A stretch of DNA of 64,000 nucleotides from JAAYZQ01 sp034428935 (GTDB taxonomy: Bacteria; Chloroflexota; Anaerolineae; JAAYZQ01). The stretch covers positions 32,174 through 96,173 of the forward strand of contig DAOUHB010000151.1 of NCBI GenBank assembly GCA_034428935.1, given 5' to 3'. Below the pieces are notes generated by a model, which had not been told where the DNA came from, did no database searches, and saw only the letters and a list, made by a program, of their open reading frames with translations. Shown one piece after another: positions 57,797 through 64,000 of the stretch. The position numbers and the translations under genes were made by a program. The stretch's first letter is position 1; each line of letters opens with the position of its first letter.

Positions 57797-59074
57797 TCAG
57801 GGCGTGGCGTTCAGCAGGTAGTCAATCTCCGGGTACTCGGCCCGGATCTTCTGGACCTTTTCCCGCACCTGATCCTCGATGTCGATCATCTCGATGTCGC
57901 CCACGTAGGTGGTCGTCTTGGGCGAGACCAGCCGCTGCAGGATGCTGATGACGGCCGCTATCTCCTTGATGTTCATCTCGATCATCTGCAGGTTGCGGCG
58001 CAGCAGGTCGCCGGTGCGGTTCAGCTCGCCCTGCTCCAACTTGCTCGACAGCTCGTAGGTGCTGAGATTGATGGCCGTCAGGGGGTTCATGATATAGTGC
58101 GACAGCGTGACGATCATCTGCTTGACCGTCTCGGCGCGGGCCAGCTCTCGCTCCGATCCGTAGAGGCGGGCGTTCTCGATGGCGATGGCCACGTAGCTGC
58201 CCAGGGAGGTCAGCAGCCGGGCGTCGTCGGGATTGAAGGCTTTGCCGCCGAGCTTGTCGGTCACACCAAGCAGGCCCAGGGGCCGGTCCTGGATGTAGAG
58301 GGGCACGTATAACAACGAACGGACCAAATAGTCCGTTTTGAGCTTGATGGAATAGTCTGTTGTGCCGCTGGTCAGGAACAACGGCTGGTTGGTCTCGACG
58401 GCCTGGCGCAGCGGGCTGGTGCTGTACTTGAGGCGCAGGTCGGGCGGCCGGCTGCGATCCAGCCCGTGGTGGGCGCGCAGGACGAGGGCGTCGTGATCCT
58501 CGTCCAGGAGGAGCAGGGCGCTCTCGCGGGCGTCGCTAAAGTAACACGCCGCCTCTACCACGCGAGCCAGGACCTTTTCCAGCTCCAGGACCGAGGTCAC
58601 CGACTGGCCGATGGCCTGGAGCGTGGTCAGCTCCAGGAGCTGCTGCTCCAACATGCGGTTGGCCTCTTCCAGCCGCTCCGAGATCTGTTCCTTTTCCCGC
58701 CGCAGCCTGTCCTCGTTGAGGGCCCGCTCGATGGCCGACAAGGTCTCGGGGACGCGGAACGGCTTGGGGATATAGTCGCGGATTCCGAGACGGAAAGCCT
58801 GCACGGCTACGCTCTCTGAGCCATAGATGGTCATGAGGACGACCGGTGCCTTGTTGCCACGCTCGCGCAAGATCTGCAGCACTTGCAAGCCCGAGAGCTG
58901 GGGCAAGTTCCAGTCGAGGAGGATGAGATCCGGTTTTTTCTCGAGGGCCAGGCGGACTCCCTGGCGGCCGTCATAGGCGTACAGGATCACGTATCCTCGC
59001 GTGCGCAGCACATCGGACAACGCGGAGACAATCTCCTTGTTGTCATCTACGATGAGGATCGTCTCTTGGACCAT
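57797..59074 (-). CDS. receiver-GAF protein with DHp-like helix but no kinase ATPase domain
   Basis: This 425-residue protein has a receiver domain (TILIVDDNKEIVSALSD, Asp54 in LILLDWNLP, Lys in IPKPFR), a coiled coil (about 125-165), a GAF domain (about 165-315) and a C-terminal helical segment starting IVTLSHYIMNPLTAINLSTYEL that resembles a His-kinase dimerisation helix with its phosphorylatable His. It ends at residue 425 without the N, G1 or G2 boxes of the HATPase domain, so it cannot be a kinase by itself; it may act as a phosphorelay or dimerisation protein. Confidence 0.85.
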   Translation of the reverse strand: MVQETILIVDDNKEIVSALSDVLRTRGYVILYAYDGRQGVRLALEKKPDLILLDWNLPQLSGLQVLQILRERGNKAPVVLMTIYGSESVAVQAFRLGIRDYIPKPFRVPETLSAIERALNEDRLRREKEQISERLEEANRMLEQQLLELTTLQAIGQSVTSVLELEKVLARVVEAACYFSDARESALLLLDEDHDALVLRAHHGLDRSRPPDLRLKYSTSPLRQAVETNQPLFLTSGTTDYSIKLKTDYLVRSLLYVPLYIQDRPLGLLGVTDKLGGKAFNPDDARLLTSLGSYVAIAIENARLYGSERELARAETVKQMIVTLSHYIMNPLTAINLSTYELSSKLEQGELNRTGDLLRRNLQMIEMNIKEIAAVISILQRLVSPKTTTYVGDIEMIDIEDQVREKVQKIRAEYPEIDYLLNATP

Positions 59075-59183
59075 TTCCTGTCCCTCTCTTTGCGACCCAG
59101 ATACTCTGTTCCACCGCGACCGACGGCAGAAGCGCGGGAAACCATGCAGTTGCTGGGCTACAGTGTATCACAACCTTGGCAGT

Positions 59184-59229
59184 TTGACAAAGTTGCCAGT
59201 TTGACAAAACGGGCTAGTTGTGGGATAAT
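59184..59229 (+). promoter_or_regulatory. promoter with tandem TTGACA boxes before the AIR-synthase-like gene
   Basis: TTGACA occurs at 59184-59189 and 59201-59206 within a direct repeat (CAGTTTGACAAA). The second is 17 bases from GATAAT (59224-59229). Confidence 0.7.
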
Positions 59230-59281
59230 CATGCCAGGCTGAAGTTGGGCCATCCTTACCATCTTGCTATCTTACGATAGG

Positions 59282-59393
59282 GAGGTGATGCGAATGGACT
59301 GTAGTAGTACAAGCCGCGCCGTAGCATCACCTCGACTTTTCTGGTAGCTACGGCGCAAGCGCAGGGGGGCCTCCTCTTCTGAGGGGGCCCCTC
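59282..59393 (+). promoter_or_regulatory. structured 5' leader with competing hairpins
   Basis: Three stems are visible. Hairpin 1: GAGGTGATGC (59282-59291) with GCATCACCTC (59324-59333), which would hide the leader ribosome-binding site. Hairpin 2: GCGCCGTAGC (59316-59325) with GCTACGGCGC (59347-59356), whose left arm lies in hairpin 1, so the two exclude each other. Hairpin 3: GGGGCCTCCTC (59366-59376) with GAGGGGGCCCC (59381-59391), with a TTCT loop, just before the AIR-synthase-like gene. Confidence 0.75.
59294..59347 (+). CDS. leader peptide of the AIR-synthase-like gene
   Basis: A 17-codon frame, MDCSSTSRAVASPRLFW, begins 5 bases after the ribosome-binding site GGAGGTGA (59281-59288) and ends at TAG within the right arm of hairpin 2. 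A ribosome on it would open hairpin 1 and cover part of hairpin 2. I know no relative of this peptide. Confidence 0.6.
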   Translation: MDCSSTSRAVASPRLFW

Positions 59394-59412
59394 GTCTGTT
59401 ACGGGGGTTTGC

Positions 59413-60468
59413 ATGAAAGTATCCATGGTGGACGAAAGATTGGAACTGGGCAAGCTGCCCATGGGGTTCCTGGAAGCCCTGCTGCAGCGCTACGCGCGCC
59501 CCGACGAGCGCGTCGTGGTTGGCCCGCGCATCGGAGAAGACGCGGCCGTACTGGACATGGGGACGCATTACCTGGTCGTGAAGTCGGACCCCATCACCTT
59601 TGCTGCCGAAGAGATCGGCTGGTACGTCGTACACATCAACGCCAACGACGTCGCTTCTATGGGAGCGACGCCGCGCTGGTTCCTTCTGACGCTGTTGCTC
59701 CCGGGCCAGCGGTCCACTCGGGCCATGGTCGAAGAGATCTTTCGGCAGGTGGACGATGCCTGCCGGGCGCTGGGCATCGTCCTGTGCGGCGGGCACACGG
59801 AGGTGACCCACGACCTGGATCGGCCCATCGCCGTGGGCATCATGCTCGGCGAGGTGGGCAAGGAGGACCTGGTGCGCACCGGTGGAGCGCAGGTGGGCGA
59901 TGACCTGATTTTGAGCAAAGGCATCGCCATCGAAGGCACTGCCGTCCTGGCGCGGGAGGTGGGCGACGAGCTCAGGGGCCGGCTGGGGCCTGCCATCGTG
60001 GAGCGGGGCCGGCGGTTCTTGACCGAGCCGGGCATCAGCGTCTGGCGCGACGCCCGGATCCTTTGCCAGGCCGGCCGGCCCCACGCCATGCACGATCCGA
60101 CGGAAGGCGGGCTGGCCACCGGCCTGTGGGAGGTGGCCCTGGCCTCGGAAAAGGCGCTCATGGTCGACCTGCAAAGGGTGCCGGTGTACCCGGAGACGCG
60201 GGCCTTTTGCCAGAGCCTGGGGCTCGATCCTCTGGGGCTCATTGCCTCGGGGGCGCTGCTGGCCGCCGCTTCGCCGGCCGAGTCGCCGGCCATGCTGCAG
60301 GCGCTGTCGGCGGCGGGCATTCCCGCCGCGGTCATCGGTAAGGTGATAGAGGGGCCGGCGGCAGTCCACGTCCAGGGTCCCGAAGGCAGGCAGTCCCTGC
60401 CCGTCTTTGAGCAGGACGAGCTGGCACGCTGGTTCGCATCGGACGGTGCAGCCGGCGCCGGCGACTAA
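59413..60468 (+). CDS. AIR synthase-family protein (HypE/PurM-like)
   Basis: This 351-residue protein has the PurM/HypE ATP-binding fold: RIGEDAAVLDMGTHYLVVKSDPITFAAEEIGWYVVHINANDVASMGATP and IVLCGGHTEVTHDLDRPIAVGIMLGEV, then HDPTEGGLATGLWEVALAS. It is closer to the HypE-like archaeal/bacterial group of unknown role than to PurM. HypE makes thiocyanate-derived cyanide ligands but its C-terminal Cys is absent here. The leader at 59282-59393 suggests expression is controlled. Confidence 0.87.
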   Translation: MKVSMVDERLELGKLPMGFLEALLQRYARPDERVVVGPRIGEDAAVLDMGTHYLVVKSDPITFAAEEIGWYVVHINANDVASMGATPRWFLLTLLLPGQRSTRAMVEEIFRQVDDACRALGIVLCGGHTEVTHDLDRPIAVGIMLGEVGKEDLVRTGGAQVGDDLILSKGIAIEGTAVLAREVGDELRGRLGPAIVERGRRFLTEPGISVWRDARILCQAGRPHAMHDPTEGGLATGLWEVALASEKALMVDLQRVPVYPETRAFCQSLGLDPLGLIASGALLAAASPAESPAMLQALSAAGIPAAVIGKVIEGPAAVHVQGPEGRQSLPVFEQDELARWFASDGAAGAGD

Positions 60469-60481
60469 TTGCGAAGGGGAT

Positions 60482-60510
60482 TTGACTTTCTACTGGACCT
60501 GTGCTAAAGT
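60482..60510 (+). promoter_or_regulatory. promoter of the str operon
   Basis: TTGACT (60482-60487) and TAAAGT (60505-60510) are 17 bases apart, giving a leader of about 145 bases before rpsL. Confidence 0.6.
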
Positions 60511-60530
60511 TGGCTTTCGGCAACTATCAT

Positions 60531-60559
60531 CGAGAAACCACGCACATGATGCGTTCTCG
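60531..60559 (+). promoter_or_regulatory. hairpin in the rpsL leader
   Basis: CGAGAA (60531-60536) and CGCA (60541-60544) pair with TGCG (60550-60553) and TTCTCG (60554-60559). It could be a regulatory fold, but its meaning is unproven. Confidence 0.4.
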
Positions 60560-60661
60560 ACTGGCAGTGGAAGCGTACATGGAGGCCATCGCGGCCGGTG
60601 AGCGGTGGCCCTCTATATGCATGGAAGATGTGACGAACGAGTTGAAAAGAGGGGGGATAAT

Positions 60662-61099
<438 letters not shown>

Positions 61100-61109
61100 G
61101 GAGGAACCG

Positions 61110-61580
61110 ATGCCAAGACGAAACCGTCCGGCCAAGCGAGAGATCGCGCCCGATATCAAGTACAACAGTGTGCTGGTGTCGCAGTTTATCAACAAGCTCA
61201 TGACTCGCGGGAAAAAGAGCACCGCCCAGCACGTCTTTTACGACGCGCTGGACCTCATCGAGGCGCGCGCGCGCCGGCCCGGCCTGGAAGTCTTTGAACA
61301 GGCCGTGCGCAACGCGACGCCCATCCTGGAGGTCAAGCCCCGCCGCGTTGGTGGCGCCACCTACCAGGTGCCTGTCGAAGTGCGAGCCGATCGCCGCGTC
61401 TCCCTGGCCATTCGCTGGCTCGTCGGTGCGTCCCGCAAGCGCTCCGGCAAGACCATGGCCGAGAAGCTGGCCAGCGAGCTAATGGACGCCGCCAACAACA
61501 CCGGCACGACCATCAAGCGACGAGAAGACACACACAAGATGGCGGAGGCAAACCGGGCGTTTGCTCACTATCGTTGGTAG
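61110..61580 (+). CDS. rpsG: 30S ribosomal protein S7
   Basis: This 156-residue uS7 protein nucleates the 30S head; conserved blocks are MPRRNRPAKREIAPDIKYNS, INKLMTRGKKSTAQHVFYDAL, VKPRRVGGATYQVPVEVRADRR, and NNTGTTIKRREDTHKMAEANRAFAHYRW. GGGAGG lies just upstream of the ATG, 10 bases after the rpsL stop. Confidence 0.97.
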   Translation: MPRRNRPAKREIAPDIKYNSVLVSQFINKLMTRGKKSTAQHVFYDALDLIEARARRPGLEVFEQAVRNATPILEVKPRRVGGATYQVPVEVRADRRVSLAIRWLVGASRKRSGKTMAEKLASELMDAANNTGTTIKRREDTHKMAEANRAFAHYRW

Positions 61581-61648
61581 TAGCGAGATCCGGCCCCAAC
61601 GATCCGCTCCGGCTCAGGCACTAGACAGCGGCTGTCAGGAACCTTTCC

Positions 61649-63727
61649 ATGTCCAGAGAATATCCCATCGAGCGCATACGCAACATCGGCATCATTGCTC
61701 ACATCGATGCGGGCAAAACGACGACGACGGAGCGTATCCTTTTTTACACCGGGCGGACGCATCGCATGGGAAACGTGGACGATGGAACTACGGTTACCGA
61801 CTGGATGGAACAGGAGCGGGAGCGGGGCATCACCATCACTTCTGCTGCCGTCACCTGTTTCTGGCGTAACTGCCAGATTAACATCGTAGATACACCCGGG
61901 CACATCGACTTTACAGCCGAAGTACAGCGCAGCCTGCGCGTGCTGGACGGGGGCGTGGTCGTCTTTGACGCCGTCTCCGGCGTGGAGCCCCAGTCGGAGA
62001 CGGTCTGGCGCCAGGCCGATCGCTATCACGTCCCGCGCATCTGCTTCGTGAACAAGATGGACCGCCTCGGCGCCGACTTCTGGCACACGGTGGACATGAT
62101 CCGCGAGCAGTTGGCCGCCAGCCCGGTGCCGATCCAGATACCCATCGGCAGCGAGGATCGCTTTCGAGGCCTGGTTGATCTGTTCACCATGCAGGCCATC
62201 CTCTACACCGACGACCTGGGGTCGGTCCAGGAGACCACCGCCATCCCCGCGGACCTGGTGCCCTTTGCCGAGGAACAGCGGGAGCACATGGTGGAAAAGA
62301 TCGCCGAGTGCGATGACGCCCTCATGGAAAAGTACCTGGAGGGCGCCCCCATCTCTCCCGACGAGCTGCGGCAAGGGCTGCGCGGGGCGACCCTGCGTGG
62401 AGAGCTGGTGCCCGTGCTGTGCGGGTCGGCGCTGCGCAACAAGGGCGTGCAACCTGTCCTGGATGCCATCGTGGACTATTTGCCCGCTCCTCCCGACGTT
62501 CCCCCCGTGGTCGGCATTAACCCCCGGACGAACACCGAGTGGAAGGCATTTGCCGACGTGTCGCGGCCCTTTGCCGCCCTGGCTTTCAAAGTTGTATCGG
62601 ACCCCTACGTTGGACGACTGGTGTACGTGCGGGTCTATTCGGGGCGGCTGAACGCCGGCAGCACGGTCCTTAACACGGTCAAGGGGCAGAAGGAGCGCGT
62701 GGGCAAGCTGCTGCGCATGTATGCCAACCGCCGCGAAGAGGTGTCGGCCATCGAGGCAGGGGACATTGCTGCTGCCGTGGGCCTGAAGAATACCTTCACC
62801 GGCGAGACCCTGTCGGACTTTAATCAGCAGGTCATCCTGGAGTCCATCAAGTTCCCGGAGCCCGTGATCGACGTGGCCATCGAGCCCCGAACCCAGGCCG
62901 ACCAGGACAAGCTGAACGAAGCGTTGCAGCGGCTGGCGGAGGAGGACCCGACGTTTCAGGTGCGGACCGACGAGCAGACGGGGCAACTGATCATCGGTGG
63001 GATGGGCGAGCTGCACCTTGAGGTCCTGGTGGACCGCATGTTGCGCGAGTTCCACGTGATGGCCAACGTGGGCAAGCCACAGGTGGCCTACCGGGAAACC
63101 ATCACAGAAAAGGTCGAGAGCGTGGGCGAGTTTGCCCGCCAGTTTGGCGCGCGGAACCAGTATGCCCGGGTTGTGTTGATGCTCGAGCCCCTGCCCGCAG
63201 GCACCGGGTTCGAGTTTGTTCACAAGACGAAAGATTCGGTCCTGCCCAGGCAGTTCCTGCCCGGCGTGGAACAGGGTGTGCGCGAGTCGCTGGACAGCGG
63301 GCCCATCGCCGGCTACACCATGGTGGACTTTCGGGCGACGCTCGTCGACGCCACCTACGACGAAGAAGAATCGTCAGAGATGGCGTTCAAAATCGCGGCC
63401 TCGATGGCGCTGCGCAGCGGCCTGGAGCGCGCCAAGCCGGTTCTGTTGGAGCCCATCATGAAGGTCGAATCGGTGGGCCCCGACGAATTCAGCGGGGCGC
63501 TCATCGGCGACCTGAGCGCGCGGGGTGGGCAGATCGAGGGCCTGCAGGCCCGTGGTACCGGGATGCAGGCAGTGCGGGCCATGGTACCCCTTGCCCAGAT
63601 GTTTGGCTATGCCACGCACCTGCGCTCGATGACCCAGGGCCGGGGCACCTTTACCATGGAATTCGATCATTACGACGTCGTATCAGCGGACGTGCTGGAA
63701 CAGATCACAATGGGCGGCAGAAGGTAA
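61649..63727 (+). CDS. fusA: elongation factor G
   Basis: This 692-residue GTPase drives ribosomal translocation. Motifs: G1 AHIDAGKTTTTERILFYTG, G2 ERERGITITSAA, G3 DTPGHIDF, G4 NKMDRLGADF; the later domains include PRRQFLPGV-like LPRQFLPGVEQGVRESL and SLTQGRGTF-like SMTQGRGTFTMEF. It is the third gene of the str operon. Confidence 0.97.
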   Translation: MSREYPIERIRNIGIIAHIDAGKTTTTERILFYTGRTHRMGNVDDGTTVTDWMEQERERGITITSAAVTCFWRNCQINIVDTPGHIDFTAEVQRSLRVLDGGVVVFDAVSGVEPQSETVWRQADRYHVPRICFVNKMDRLGADFWHTVDMIREQLAASPVPIQIPIGSEDRFRGLVDLFTMQAILYTDDLGSVQETTAIPADLVPFAEEQREHMVEKIAECDDALMEKYLEGAPISPDELRQGLRGATLRGELVPVLCGSALRNKGVQPVLDAIVDYLPAPPDVPPVVGINPRTNTEWKAFADVSRPFAALAFKVVSDPYVGRLVYVRVYSGRLNAGSTVLNTVKGQKERVGKLLRMYANRREEVSAIEAGDIAAAVGLKNTFTGETLSDFNQQVILESIKFPEPVIDVAIEPRTQADQDKLNEALQRLAEEDPTFQVRTDEQTGQLIIGGMGELHLEVLVDRMLREFHVMANVGKPQVAYRETITEKVESVGEFARQFGARNQYARVVLMLEPLPAGTGFEFVHKTKDSVLPRQFLPGVEQGVRESLDSGPIAGYTMVDFRATLVDATYDEEESSEMAFKIAASMALRSGLERAKPVLLEPIMKVESVGPDEFSGALIGDLSARGGQIEGLQARGTGMQAVRAMVPLAQMFGYATHLRSMTQGRGTFTMEFDHYDVVSADVLEQITMGGRR

Positions 63728-63748
63728 AAGCCAACCCAGCAAGTGAAT

Positions 63749-63777
63749 TTGCACGTTGATTCTTTTTGTTGTAGAAT
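63749..63777 (+). promoter_or_regulatory. separate promoter of tuf
   Basis: TTGCAC (63749-63754) and TAGAAT (63772-63777) are 17 bases apart in the fusA-tuf gap, so tuf can be expressed more strongly than the rest of the operon. Confidence 0.55.
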
Positions 63778-63835
63778 GGTCAGGTTTGTGATCTGACTAG
63801 CGTCCAGGCCAGATAGAAGAAGGAGAGGAATCGTC

Positions 63836-64000
63836 ATGGGGAAGCAAAAGTTCGAGCGAACCAAGCCACACGTGAACGTGGGGACGATTGGCCACATTGA
63901 CCATGGCAAGACGACCCTGACGGCTGCCATTACCAAGGTGCTGTCGATGCGGGGGCAGGCCAATTTTCGTTCCTTTGATAGTATTGACAACGCGCCGGAA
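63836..64000 (+). CDS. tuf: elongation factor Tu, N-terminal part
   Basis: The first 55 residues of EF-Tu are present: MGKQKFERTKPHVNVGTIGH then IDHGKTTLTAAITKVLSMRG, with the G1 P-loop GHIDHGKT. The gene runs off the window end at codon 55. It delivers aminoacyl-tRNA to the ribosome. AGGAGAGGA lies upstream of the ATG. Confidence 0.97.
   Translation, partial: MGKQKFERTKPHVNVGTIGHIDHGKTTLTAAITKVLSMRGQANFRSFDSIDNAPE

Noticed and set aside
61568..63223. 551-codon minus-strand open frame opposite fusA
   Set aside because: EF-G on the plus strand is certain; the antisense frame has shadow composition only.

Overview
The window is GC-rich (roughly 65%) bacterial chromosome and most likely comes from a member of the Chloroflexota, of Anaerolineae type. 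The indications are lipoproteins with LxxC lipoboxes carrying Pro/Ala/Thr-rich linkers, a long secreted protein ending in the YLPLV-type C-terminus common in that group, a ribosomal protein S12 with an insertion before the PQKRGVC block, and an N-type ATPase operon. This placement is an inference; no rRNA gene is present. Promoters read from the sequence are close to TTGACA-17-TATAAT consensus.

Layout. 1-7.5 kb (mostly minus): end of a zinc-ribbon membrane protein, an AbrB/VapC toxin-antitoxin pair, a TPR protein, a DUF72 protein, a DUF3887-type lipoprotein and a 912-residue secreted protein. 7.6-14.2 kb (plus): an accessory stress/antibiotic-type cluster with an SRPBCC protein, VOC proteins, an ECF sigma factor of the ECF42 type with three YCII/DGPF proteins, a BBE-type FAD oxidase, a DHFR-like reductase and DUF2277. 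14.4-15.0 kb: nested hairpins and a frameshifted IS200/REP-type transposase. 15.2-19.9 kb: a CBS-ACT protein, a hybrid GAF sensor kinase with its NarL-type regulator, and a receiver-only protein. 20.1-24.8 kb: a complete Liv-type branched-chain amino acid ABC transporter (livKHMGF). 24.9-26.8 kb (minus): an ABC-F ATPase with a complete attenuation leader (promoter, leader peptide, terminator). 27.1-32.3 kb: histidine ammonia-lyase and, divergently, a multi-PAS sensor kinase. 32.4-36.4 kb: small genes, gene fragments, threonine synthase, a CPBP protease and a second toxin-antitoxin pair flanked by two broken copies of an MTHFR C-terminal-domain gene.

36.5-43.7 kb holds a full N-ATPase operon (atpDCQRBEFAG) in which a YaaQ/DarA-type cyclic-di-AMP receptor-like gene sits between atpA and atpG. 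On the opposite strand, 43.7-46.7 kb, is a four-gene set (DUF1858 protein, cupredoxin-cytochrome c-cytochrome d1 fusion, nitrous-oxide-stimulated-promoter protein, intact MTHFR C-terminal-domain protein) preceded by an FNR-type palindrome, suggesting anaerobic nitrogen-oxide respiration. 46.9-51.6 kb: an SLC13 transporter, a PQQ-type sugar dehydrogenase lipoprotein and an AI-2E-family permease whose promoter is followed at once by a terminator hairpin.

51.9-57.8 kb: a FadR-type regulator with its own consensus promoter and operator, followed by an alkyl-DHAP-synthase-like oxidase, a GlpD-type dehydrogenase with a C-terminal membrane anchor, and an FGGY kinase; together these look like an acyl-CoA-controlled glycerol-phosphate or ether-lipid pathway. 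57.8-60.5 kb: a receiver-GAF-DHp protein and an AIR-synthase-family protein with an elaborate 5' leader. 60.5-64 kb: the str operon (rpsL, rpsG, fusA, start of tuf); its S12 carries Asn at the classical streptomycin-resistance lysine position.
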